Source of the DNA: Costus lasius
Lineage: Eukaryota > Streptophyta > Magnoliopsida > Zingiberales > Costaceae
NCBI GenBank assembly: GCA_027563935.2
Contig: CM050451.1
Span: 99,661,565 to 99,725,564, forward strand
Direction: 5' to 3'
DNA: 64,000 bases
Shown here: positions 54,450 to 64,000 of the stretch, piece by piece
How positions within the stretch are numbered: position 1 is the stretch's first letter
Layout: each line of letters starts with the position of its first letter
Translations under genes and position numbers: made by a program
Notes under the pieces: model-generated
Told to the model about the DNA's origin: nothing
What the model saw: only the letters and a program-made list of their open reading frames with translations
Database searches by the model: none

Positions 54450-57130
54450 TGTAACGCCCTCGATTTTTCTGAATTATGATTTAAGGTTAAAAATTCTGTT
54501 TCTGTATTTTTATCTGTTAAAATTTTGGGATTTTTGCTTAAGTGTAGGAATTTTTCCTACAAGGCAAAAATAATTATTTTGGTTGGGGATTTGAACCCTC
54601 AACCTTGATTCATTGCTCCTGGAATTCTTCCACCGTGGTGGCGCATATTTCTGATGTTATTGGAGTGGCGCATGGTGGTTAAGCCCAGGTAAGCCCTTAA
54701 AACCGATTTTCACTTAAGTTAACTAGGTTATTGGATCTTGGATCCGTTTGGGGTGGGAGAAAAAAAAAAGGAAATTTTGTGAGAGCTCCTCTCCCTCACG
54801 ACTTTGTTGGTTTTCTTGCCCTAGCCACCTGTGGTTGTCGCCCCTCACTGTGCTTGGCACCTCCTGCAAATTTCTGACGCTGGTGGTGGCAGACTGGTGG
54901 TGGACGAATTTCCTGGAGATCCCTGACTCTCTGTTTTGGCGTTTTTCTCTGTGGACGATTTTTCTGTGAGTAATTCGATCCTAAGGAGTCTAATCCGCTA
55001 AATTGTAGATTATCATTCAATTAAAATCCGTTATATCTACAAGTAAATTGGTGCATATGTGAAATTCGAAAATTACCTGTGCCGGACGAATATTGAAAAA
55101 TTTATTCTGTATGTTTTAATCTCTTAAATTTTGGTCTGTAGTTCTTCTAAAATTTATTTGTTTGATAAGAAATTTTAGAGAAAACAAAATTGGGGATTTA
55201 ACTAAGAACTTAGGAATTTTCGAAAATCATGGTTCGGGCCAATTTTGGGGCTTTTGTCAATTTTCTTCACAAACGTGCAATTAAAATTATCTGTAGTGAG
55301 GAATTGAAATTATTTTCATGAAATTTGTATGTTCTGCAAGAATTCTGAAAATTGCGCCCCTTACAGTGATTTTATGGCTCACGGTTCTTAGGAATTTTGG
55401 GGAAGAATATTGCAATGAATATATGTATATATTTCCCTATAATTCCTAGGCTTGTTTAATTGTTTGTTATGTGAATAATTTCTGTTCTGTATATATGTTG
55501 TGAATTTTCTTAAATTTTGAACGTGTTTTAACCTTTGTGAGAACATAGAATGGTTTGACATGAATTGTATGAAATATAAGGAATTCACTCATATATTACT
55601 TCTGGTTGATGGTAAAAAATTTATGAAGTATGTTCAGCTTTGATTTTCTGCAAATTGTAATGTTGTTAAGGACTAGATATGGGGGTGTGTCATTTTTCTG
55701 GTTTGTGAGACACTTTGGGCATGATGTGAGGATTGAGTAATGGTTAGTCCGTTTCAGTATGATCTGTTCTGTAAAAATTATGCCCTAGTGTAACACTCTT
55801 CCGTGTCCTTACCCTCCTTCTGTGGCGCTGTAATGGTGCTGATAGTCTACTACGACCCATGAGACACTAGTGAAGGGTAGATGTGAGCTAGTCTCACCTT
55901 CCGTTCTCCCTCCACTATTTCTGTTCTGTTCTGGGTATTGGAGGCCAGAGTGCCACGTCCTGACAAGACGGCGGCCACCCACTGATACCTCCTCTACCAT
56001 TCTGTTCTGGGTATTGGAGGCCAGAGTGCCACGTCCTGACAAGACGGGGGCCACCCACTGATACCTCCTCTACCATTCTATTTCTGATATGCATGCATGT
56101 CTCGTCCTCGGCAGAGGTGGGGTCAGACCTTCTGTGGTCTTCAGGCCTTCTGTGGCCTTTCTGTTTCCGATGTAGACTATCCGTTTGGATTCTGAAAATT
56201 CTGATTTTTTGTCTGTCAGCTCTGATTTCTGTAGTTCTGTTTCGATCTGTATTATAGACGTGTTGGGCGGTGTGATTAGTTGGAATGGGTTGGTATACTT
56301 ATATCCTACTTCATGCTTGATGCCTATTGTTATAAATATCTGTATTTGATTATGTTCTGTTTCTGATATGAGTGTGCATGTTAAGCTGATTTATCTTATC
56401 TGTTAAAAAAAAAGAATTTCAACTTAAGCATGATATTTTTGATGTGTACTATGGATGGCTTTTAGTGTCTTTTACTCACTGAGCTTTTTAGCTCACCCCC
56501 GTTGTTTAAATATTTTCAGGTGAGACATCAGGATAGTGATCGCTACAACTACATAATGTGTTTTGATGCTAATGTTTTATATAATTTCTAAGAATTTTCT
56601 TCTAAAGATCTATCAGGCCTGCGTGCCTAACTTAATTATATGACATGTTTTATCTCCTGAGGGCTTATGCCTGTTTTCAGGATATTCTATTATAGTTGTC
56701 TCGTTTTAGTTGTTGGATACGAGAAATTGTTCTTATTCTGAAATGTCCGATTTGAGATTTATTGTATTCGAAATATTTTGAGATATGTAACTGAGTTATT
56801 GTTGTATTTGGTATCTGAATAATCAGTTTCTGCAATATTTCTGAAATTTGTGTTCTCCACATATGTGTAGTGTGGACATCTGATTTGATTAAGGATATGT
56901 GTGTCTGTGCAGCAGTAATTTAGTATACTTGCTGCCGGATTTTCTGGATTTCCGGATTTCTATTCCCTAGTAATCGATCCTACTCAGTTCTGTGCGGTTT
57001 TCAGTTCTGTAGCAATGTCCTTCGATGCCGCTTTCTTCTTGTGTTTTAATGGAAGAGTAAAAAAAAAAAAATTTTTGAAACCCCGTATTTTACTTGTATG
57101 CGTGTGGGGTGTGTAATGAGGGACGTTACA
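54450..57130. repeat. Gypsy-type solo LTR M
   Basis: 2,681 bp, TGTAACGCCCTCG ... GAGGGACGTTACA, with target duplication GACCC (54445-54449, 57131-57135) in the L gag. In the plus sense it holds a CTCACTGAGC..AGCTCACCCC motif at 56475-56499 and a tandem repeat at 55926-56078, both resembling parts of the E gypsy LTR. The element sense is therefore probably plus. There is no internal region, so it is a solo LTR. No gene is supported. Confidence 0.92.
55926..56078. repeat. Two 76-bp tandem units in solo LTR M
   Basis: Units starting at about 55929 and 56005 contain AGTGCCACGTCCTGAC and CGGCGGCCACCCACTG. They differ at very few positions. The core matches the repeated unit of the E gypsy LTR. 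Confidence 0.85.
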
Positions 57131-57135
57131 GACCC

Positions 57136-57494
57136 AGCTGGCCACAGTGGAAACACCTGTTGTCCTTCGACCGCTTCACCTTTTGTTTCAGAGCCTTGCT
57201 GTAGTTCTTGACAGGGGCTGTGCCCTTCTTCCCCTTCTTCTTGTTCCTTGAAGGAACCATTAAGATAGAGGTTGAAGGCTTTCCCTTTAGAGTTTCTTCT
57301 GTAGTCAAGAGCATATTCAACAACTCTGCCAGGGTACAGTCGATCTTGTTCATATTAAAGTTAATAATGAACGCATCAAAAGAGGCCGGGAGAGACTGCA
57401 GAATAATGTCTACAGCAAGCTCCTGATTGATGGTGTGCCCCAGTTTCTCTAGAGCCTCTTTGTGCCCAATCATCTTGAGCACGTGAGCTCCCAC
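57136..57494 (-). pseudogene. Gag middle part of L (between M and N)
   Basis: About 120 codons in the family frame from VGAHVLKMIG to the first half of the zinc knuckle (CFHCGQLG). It is bounded on both sides by solo-LTR insertions. Includes the basic stretch KKKGKKGTAP. Confidence 0.92.
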
Positions 57495-57499
57495 TGGAC

Positions 57500-59187
57500 T
57501 GTTGGGGTATGCCCTTAAGGCTAATGTTTGAGGCCTTGGGATTGTAAAAGTATCATGTATAAACTCTTATGTTTATAAAGGCAATGGTTATTATTCAGTT
57601 TGTTACATTGTCTGCTGCAATAACTGTGCTTCTGAATAATGTCTCAATGCTGTTCAGCTAGGCTGACATGCACATGTCCTTAGTCGAGATATCTTGGTGA
57701 ACATGAGACAGCCTTGATATGATTGAGACTAATATGTGTTCTAATCTTATAGGATGCTTCGAGCATGGAATAAGATGTAGACTCATGGGTACATTGGATG
57801 TACTGGACAGACCCTACTAGGATATTCAATTGCTTGTCACAATGTGAATAATCCTTGTTTGCATCAAGTGGCACAAGTCCTCTGACTTGAGATCACTTGT
57901 GTTTCTAGATGATGATTGTCATTGTTTTGAGGTAGTTCAATATCATTTGAAACATAATGATTATAGACTATCTTGGATAATGATCATGAGTCAGGTTAGG
58001 ACACTAGTGATAGATAAAGGATTGCCGTCTCCTTGTTCAAGGAGTGTGATGTTCTAAAGGGGCCCCCTGAATGAGATGATTGAGAAAGTGTATGGCCATA
58101 CCCAGGTGACTATGTTCATCTGATCTAATCATGCTCATCATATTGGAGTCACAGGCTTGACACGCTTGTCCAATAAGAACATCCAGTGGCAAAGGAAACA
58201 TGTATGCCTAGTGAAGTGCATTCACCCTTGTGCTGTGGTTTGGGAGTAGTCTTGGAAGACTCTTTCCTTTATATCGGGAGACAGTGATGTGTTGCTAGAT
58301 ACCCCTCACTGATCGTGATAACGAAAGTTATCGTTACCGACATTTAAAGGAAACCCTCAGGGTCGCACAATTTGATGATATGGCTTACTTGAGTCAGATC
58401 GTGTGGACTGAATTGTTTGGGTTCAGTTTAAAGGGATTTAATCTCTGATTGTAAGTGAGATCTGGTCTGATCATGTTTGATTGATTAGGGCTTGAGATCG
58501 GTAAGCTTCGATCGAGAGAGGTGATGCTAGATCGGTGAGATCAGGAGCATCAGGAGATGAACGGTTAGATCTGGAACCTTAGGGTTTACTATGGTCTAGA
58601 CCAATTGGCTTGGGCTATTTTGATTTGGTTTATGAACCAAATTCGATTGGGACGTTTTGGCTTGAACCGGTTCACAAAGGTGAACGCTTGGTTCAATGCT
58701 AGTATGCGTTTTTGGGTTGGCATGAGCGCATGGCTTAATGATGTTCCATTTTTGGAATATCTTGAATGCCGATTCCTCTCAACGCCAAAAACGAAAATAC
58801 GTTCCCCTCTTCTGGTGTGGAAAGCTTGCACTCTCGTGTAGAGGAAGTTGACGAGGAAGAGAGGCTTTGGACAAGGAGCTCTCGGCCAACAAGGAGACAT
58901 CTCATCCCTTCTATACGACAAGTACCTTTGAAGAACCTTGCTAGCACAAGGATCTCAAAGAGTGGCCGACTTCATCTTGTGTGCGCGCCGTTTGGAGGAG
59001 ATCTATTTTGTTCTCTTGCTTCCAAGTCGCCACCCACACAATGGCTATGGTATGATCTTATTTGGTTAAGTTGATCATATGCTCTTACTTGCGATCCTAT
59101 GAAACCCTTGCATCCGCTGCAAAATTTCAATGTGCCCCCATTTAGGGTTTCACCCCCCTTGCGCTCCCCCTTGAAGGGGACTTTTCA
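57500..59187 (+). repeat. Solo LTR N (Cop1), inside the gag of L
   Basis: 1,688 bp, TGTTGGGGTATGCCC ... GGGGACTTTTCA, target duplication TGGAC (57495-57499, 59188-59192). It inserted in the opposite orientation into a member of its own family and later lost its internal region by LTR-LTR recombination. Nearly identical to J. Confidence 0.95.
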
Positions 59188-59192
59188 TGGAC

Positions 59193-59565
59193 TACCTTCA
59201 GTCAGTTTGCTCTGAAAGAAATGCTTAGTCAAATTATAGTGCTCAGTCCTCGCCTGTGCAGCATACAACATCTTGAGGTTTGCTATAATTTCTATAGCAG
59301 ACAAATCCTCATGCTGACGCTGCAGCGGTGGCGTCATAGACGCTAGCATCAGGCAAGCGACATCAATGCTATCATTGACATGCTTTTCATAGGCTTGACG
59401 AACCGCCCTTGCGGCGTTCGGAGCGGGTTGAGGCAGTACAGCCGTCTCGAGGACATACAGTTTCCTCTCTGCCTGAAGAACAATCTTAAGGTGTCCGTAC
59501 CAGTCCGAGAAGTTTGGCCCAGCAAACTTCTCCCTTTCCAGTAGGGATCGCACATTGAAGCTCAT
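59193..59565 (-). pseudogene. Gag N-terminal part of L
   Basis: About 124 codons from the family start MSFNVRSLLEREKF to just before the N insertion at TGGAC. No lesion is seen within the piece. The start is supported by the same ATG in A and G and by the preceding leader. Confidence 0.92.
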
Positions 59566-59586
59566 GGTGTTCGTTGCTGCAGGAAT

Positions 59587-59735
59587 CTACAACAATGCAA
59601 GAACAGCAAGGTCAGTATCAATGTTTAGAATCAATCCAGGACTTAAGAATGATTCTTTTCTCACTATTTTATCTGACTGAAAAATCCATTAAACAGTCCA
59701 CACTCTTTTAGTGAGATGGGATCCAGATTTCATAC
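59587..59735 (-). other. Putative leader intron of element L
   Basis: 149 nt in element sense from GTATGA to TTGTTGTAG, at the same place as in A and G and shorter by about 10 nt. Confidence 0.45.
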
Positions 59736-61520
59736 TTGGTCTCTGCGTCCCGCTCAGGCGAGATAAGATGCACAGAGAGTACAAGCACTAATTTCTGGTA
59801 GGCAGTCCCTGCCAATCGCCAACCCGTGCGATTCCCCTTCATCTGGGCAATCCAGCAGACTGTGCCAACTGAGTTGGTACAACACAGTCTCTGATCCCAT
59901 AGATGGCTGCCTCCATATAGCTAACATATGCCCCATATGTAGCCTACATGGTCAAGCTGACCTGACCTACTCCCTGGACCACCACGTGCTATGCTGAGCA
60001 ACGAGAAGCGATAAATCCCTTCTCTGTAACACGCAGGTGAAATCACACACCGTTTGAAGATAGATGGGCGTGCCCACTGAGTGGGTACAACACGGCCCCA
60101 ACGATAGTCAGAACAGTGAGGTTTCGCGTCAGAAGGCTTACGTGCTTGATATTTTAGCGTTGGATTTTAACGGTCTTTTATCTTCTTAACTATCATGCAA
60201 ACCCTATGGTGATAGCAGAAGATAAATAAATCATACAATTCTAATTATTTAAACAATAAAAGAAAGCATGATGATCTTATGTGGTAAACGCCCATTAAGC
60301 CTAGGTAAGACCTTAAGTTAACTTAAGTCTTCACTTGCTCTTCATGAGTCATTTGCATCTCATCTGACCCAACCCAGGGTTCTAGCGCCCAGTGCAGCTC
60401 TGGTGCGCCCACCAGGTAAGTGCGCCTGTCATAGGGTCGAACCCTAGACCTCCCACCTGGTCAAGCCTCTGCCATGTGTGCTTTGAGCTCTTGTCTGAAG
60501 AAATACATTTTAATCTATCTAGACAAGAATGACTCGCAGGTCAATATACAATAAATTAATTAAAATGTGATGCGTAGATCACAAATATAATAATTTACAA
60601 TTTATCCAGGCTCGCAAGCCCCAGCACAGCACACATTAATTGGGCAACCCACATAAGATGAAATAGACTAGCAACATGGTATACATCCAATGAACATGTG
60701 ATCCATGGACAAAATAAAAATTTTCAAAATCCCATTGGAATCAATTTTATTTGTCTTATGTGCCCTACTACCTTACAACGGTCCATTAATAGGGATCCAC
60801 TCATCATGTCTAGTCAGATCCACTGCCCTTGCATGCACCAAGTCCTAACTGACTCGAGTTGACCTAATGGTCAACCATGCATGCGCCAAGGGCTGAACAA
60901 CCATCATGAGTTCTGGCAAGCGGGTGTGACCCCGGGCCTAACTCATGTGCGTTCACTAGTTGTCTCAACCAGACCTCGCTACACGCCTGTGATGCAGTCG
61001 ACCTATAGCCACCTCATGCTTGCGCATAGGTGCCATCTGGTCGACCCATCTAGGCTGTCAGATGGTCTGATCAGACTAGTTGGATCTTACCTAGAGGATG
61101 ACTTCAACCCTACTAACCCGTCTAAGGGTTTATAGCAGGCGCCACTTAGATATAATGGTGATAGGCGCGCAAGATGTAAGTTTTGATAAAACATCTACAA
61201 CAAGCGCAAACAAACAACATGCGCCACTTGAGAAAAACAAGATACATCTAATATCTAGCATGTTAATCTTCGCATATTGATAACCCTTAGATCTAGGCAT
61301 AAGCGCAAACTTCTTGTAACAATGATACAAGCGCAAACAAACAATGTAAACATAGCATCATGTAAGCGCAAGCGCATGTAAACAAAGCATCAAGTAAGCG
61401 CAACATAGCATCATGTAAGCGCAAGCGCATGTAAACAAAGCATCAAGTAAGCGCAACATAGCATCATGTATCGATCACAAACACTTCAAAGCAATCATAT
61501 AGATCATACCGAAAACCCTA
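59736..61520 (-). other. Leader of element L
   Basis: About 1.8 kb, collinear with the leaders of A and G. Stem-loop 2 (AGACTGTG/CACAGTCT outer stem) is kept at 59857-59890, and stem-loop 1 near 60068-60093. A minisatellite lies close to the primer-binding site. No gene is supported. Confidence 0.7.
61345..61470. repeat. 53-bp minisatellite in the L leader
   Basis: Units beginning TGTAAACAAAGCATCAAGTA at 61377 and 61430 repeat exactly every 53 bp. A partial unit precedes them (61345-61376). The AAGCGCAAGCGCATGTAAAC words make it GCGC-rich. Confidence 0.9.
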
Positions 61521-61521
61521 T

Positions 61522-61533
61522 GCTCTGATACCA
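61522..61533 (-). other. Primer-binding site of element L
   Basis: Element-sense TGGTATCAGAGC, two bases inside the 5' LTR. Confidence 0.92.
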
Positions 61534-61535
61534 AT

Positions 61536-63226
61536 TGATGGTCCCTAAAGTAAGGGGGTGAAACCCTAAGCATGAGCAAATTAAAATACTTGCATGGGCG
61601 GAATTAGGGTCTCTATAGGATCGCATGTAGTATGACTATATAATCAACTTGGTTGCTTTTCATAGATCAAGAGAAGATCTCACCATGGCCATGACTTGGA
61701 CGGTGCCTTGGAAGCAAGAGGGCGAAAAAGGCTCTCCTCCAAAGAAGACACACACAAAGGTGATGAAGACTTCCTCCTTGCGCAATTCTTGTGCTAGCAA
61801 AAATGCCAAGGTGCCCTTTTGTGTTGAGGAGATGAGATGATCCTCCTTGCTGGCCGAGAGCTCTCCCTCTTCGTCTTGACGATCCACCACATGAGAGAGA
61901 GCTCGAAAAACAAGAGGCGTTGAGGCAATTGGCGTTTTAGGCGTTAGGCGTTACAAGACTTCCCATAATGGAAAGTCATCAAGACATGCGTTCATGTCTT
62001 GTGAACTAATCCACAACGCCAACTCAATTGTACCAAGCGTTTACATATGTGAACCGGTTCAATTGAATTCGGTCCAATTGCATTTGGTCCAAAGACCAAA
62101 TTGAACCAAGCCAAGCCATGGTCTAAATCTCATATGAACCATGAAGGTTCAAGATCTAACCGTACATCTCTTGATGCTCTTGATCTCACCGATCTAGCAT
62201 CAATACTCTCGATCGAAGCTTACCGATCTCAAGCCCTAATCAATCAAACATGATCAGACCGGATCTCACTTACAAACAGAGTTTAAACTCCTTTAAACTG
62301 AATCAAAACAATCCAGTCCACACGATCTGACTCAAGTAAGCCATATCACCAAATTGTGCGACCCTAAGGGTTTCCTTTAAATGTCGGTAATGATAACTAA
62401 CGTTATCACAATCAGTGAGGGGTATCTAGCAACACATCATTGTCTCCCGATATAAAGGAAAGAGTCTTCCAAGACTACACCCAAACCACAGCTCAAGTGT
62501 GAATCCACTTCACTAAGCATACATGTTTCCTTTGCCACTGGATGTTCTTATTGGACAAGTGTGTCAAGCTTGTTATTCCAATATGATGAGCATGACTAGA
62601 TCAGATGAACATAGTCATCTGGGTATGGCCATACACTTTCTCAATCATCTCATGCAGGGGGGGCCCTTAGAACATCACACTCCTTAAACAAGGAGACGGC
62701 AATCCTATATCTATCACTAGTGCCCTAATCAGACTCATGATCATTATCCAAGATAGTCTATTACCATTATGTTTCAAATGATATTGAACTACCTCAAAAC
62801 AATGACAATCATCATTTAGATACACAAGTGATCTCAAGTCAGAGGAAGTATGCCACTTGCTTGCATATTAGGATTATTCACATTGTGACAAACAATGGAA
62901 TATCCTAGTAGGGTCTGTCTAGTACATCCAATGTACCCATGAGTCTACATCTTATTCCATGCTCGAAGCATCCTATAAGATTAGAACACATATTAGTCTC
63001 AACCATATCAAGGCTGTCTCATGTTCACCAAGATATATCGACTAAGGACATACAGCATATCAGCCCAGCTGAACAGCATTGAGACATTATTCAGAAGTAC
63101 ACATATTGCAGCAGATAATGTAACAACCTGAATAACAACCATTGCCTTTATAAACATAAGAGTTTATACATGATACTGTTACAATCCCAAGGCCTCAAAC
63201 ATTAGCCTTAAGGGCATACCCCAACA
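61536..63226 (-). repeat. 5' LTR of copia element L
   Basis: 1,691 bp, TGATGGTCCCTAAAG ... CCCCAACA, same length as the left LTR with about 22 substitutions. Confidence 0.95.
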
Positions 63227-63241
63227 TGACCTTGTATTTTC

Positions 63242-64000
63242 TGAAAGACCCCTAAAGCAAGGGTGGGGGGGGGGGGGGAGCGAAACCCTAATAGGGGGCG
63301 CATGCAATATTTATAGGGTTTCAACAACAAGATCGCATATATGATAATATGATCAACTTGTATAGATTGAATAGATCAAGAAGAAGATCATACCAATGCC
63401 ATTGCTTGGGATGGCGACTTGGAAGATAAAGATGCAAGCACTTCTTCTCCAAAGGCACCGCACAAAAGAGGATGATGACTACTCCTTGTGTTCCTTGTGC
63501 TAGCAAGGATATTCAAGAGCCCTTGTCGTGTGAAGGGAATTGAGATGAGATCTCTCTGTTGTCCAAGACCTTTCCACGGCGTGAAGAAGAACTCAACCCC
63601 AAGTGGAGAGACGACAAGAGGATGAGAGGCAAATGCGTTGAGGCGTTGTCGAAAATGTGGCGTTACATGACTTCCAAATATGGAAAGTCATGATGCCATG
63701 CGCCCAAGCAATGATAACCGCCCAAAACGCCATCAAGCTTTGAACCATGCGTTCACACATGTGAACCAGTTCAAGCCAAATCGACTCAACTCAATTTAGT
63801 TCAAAAACCAAATCAAATCAGCCCAAGCCATGGTCTAGATCTCTCTAAACCAAATGGTTCAAGATCTAACCATTCATCTCTTGATGCTCTTGATCTCACC
63901 GATCTAGCATCAACTCTCTCGATCGAAGCTTACCGATCTCAAGCCCTAATCAATCAAACATGATTAGACCAGATCTCACTTACAATCAGAGTTTAAATCC
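63242..64000 (-). repeat. Cop1-type LTR O, cut by the window end
   Basis: Begins TGAAAGACCCCTAAAGCAAG, contains a run of 14 G at 63265-63278, then the usual Cop1 LTR landmarks (TGTGCTAGCAAGGA near 63499, the GATC-dense block from about 63890). Ten bases of K (63232-63241) lie between it and the TGACC copy of L. Whether it is a solo LTR or part of a full element cannot be seen. Confidence 0.85.

Larger units (their letters stand above)
49657..63226 (-). mobile_element. Copia element L (Cop1), complete outline, interrupted by M and N
   Basis: Minus-strand element with two 1,691-bp LTRs, polypurine tract, primer-binding site and target duplication TGACC (49652-49656, 63227-63231) in LTR K. Its gag-pol is split by solo LTRs M and N and carries further lesions: a deletion near the protease, a TGA in RT and a 4-bp deletion in RNase H. 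The LTRs differ at about 22 sites, so it is older than A and G. Confidence 0.96.

Noticed and set aside
63265..63278. Run of 14 G at the start of LTR O as a functional feature
   Set aside because: Homopolymer length is error-prone in assemblies. The equivalent place in other Cop1 LTRs has short G runs, so slippage explains it.
1..64000. CRISPR array, bacterial operon or host gene cluster
   Set aside because: No regularly spaced identical direct repeats of CRISPR type, no bacterial genes, and every long frame belongs to a retrotransposon polyprotein.

Overview
The window is plant nuclear DNA from a repeat-rich, gene-poor region. It is built almost entirely of LTR retrotransposons inserted into one another. 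The evidence for an angiosperm genome is Ty1/copia and Ty3/gypsy polyproteins of plant type, primer-binding sites complementary to initiator-tRNA-Met (TGGTATCAGAGC), a TRIM-type miniature element, a chromodomain gypsy (Tekay/Del-like) and a Tat/Athila-like leader. I see no host protein gene, rRNA, tRNA gene or CRISPR array. The species cannot be named from the sequence alone.

Stack 1 (1-44242). A copia remnant (H, + strand, only its RNase H end visible at 44126) was hit by copia element D (minus; right LTR 24606-44125 in pieces; left half outside the window). D was hit by B (copia, +, right end at 13177), by C (copia, minus, 13332-22546, TSD GAAAT) and, inside its LTR, by F (now a solo LTR, TSD AGCCT). 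B carries A (copia, minus, 1724-10804, TSD AGTAC). F carries E (26695-42772, TSD AATAA), and E carries G (copia, +, 29181-38318, TSD GAAGA). The visible nesting H>D>F>E>G is five deep, and removing each insert with one TSD copy restores continuity of its host.

Stack 2 (44243-64000). A Tat/Athila-like gypsy leader and LTR fragment (P) is followed by a long gypsy LTR (K, minus). K is interrupted by solo LTR J (TSD CCATA), by copia element L (49657-63226, TSD TGACC) and, 15 bp after L, by LTR O, which runs off the window. L itself holds a 2.7-kb gypsy solo LTR (M, TSD GACCC) and a copia solo LTR (N, TSD TGGAC).

Families. Cop1 = A, G, L plus solo or partial LTRs F, J, N, O (LTR about 1.7 kb, single 1,294-codon gag-pol frame). 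Cop2 = B, C (LTR 2.0-2.2 kb). Cop3 = D. By hand count the two LTRs differ at about 3/1715 sites in G, 8/1707 in A, 24/2221 in C and 22/1691 in L, so G is the youngest. G and A each have a full-length gag-pol broken by only one lesion.

The main points of interest are: (1) E, a TSD-bounded chimera whose left end is a tandem array of TRIMs and whose right end is a gypsy pol plus gypsy LTR; (2) a block of 28 bp, identical in the Cop1 and Cop2 LTRs and recognisable in Cop3, next to a hairpin whose stem covaries; (3) stem-loops in the long 5' leaders of all three copia families, with compensatory changes; (4) a probable short leader intron just upstream of the gag ATG; and (5) C, whose similar LTRs enclose a wrecked pol, which implies mobilisation in trans.
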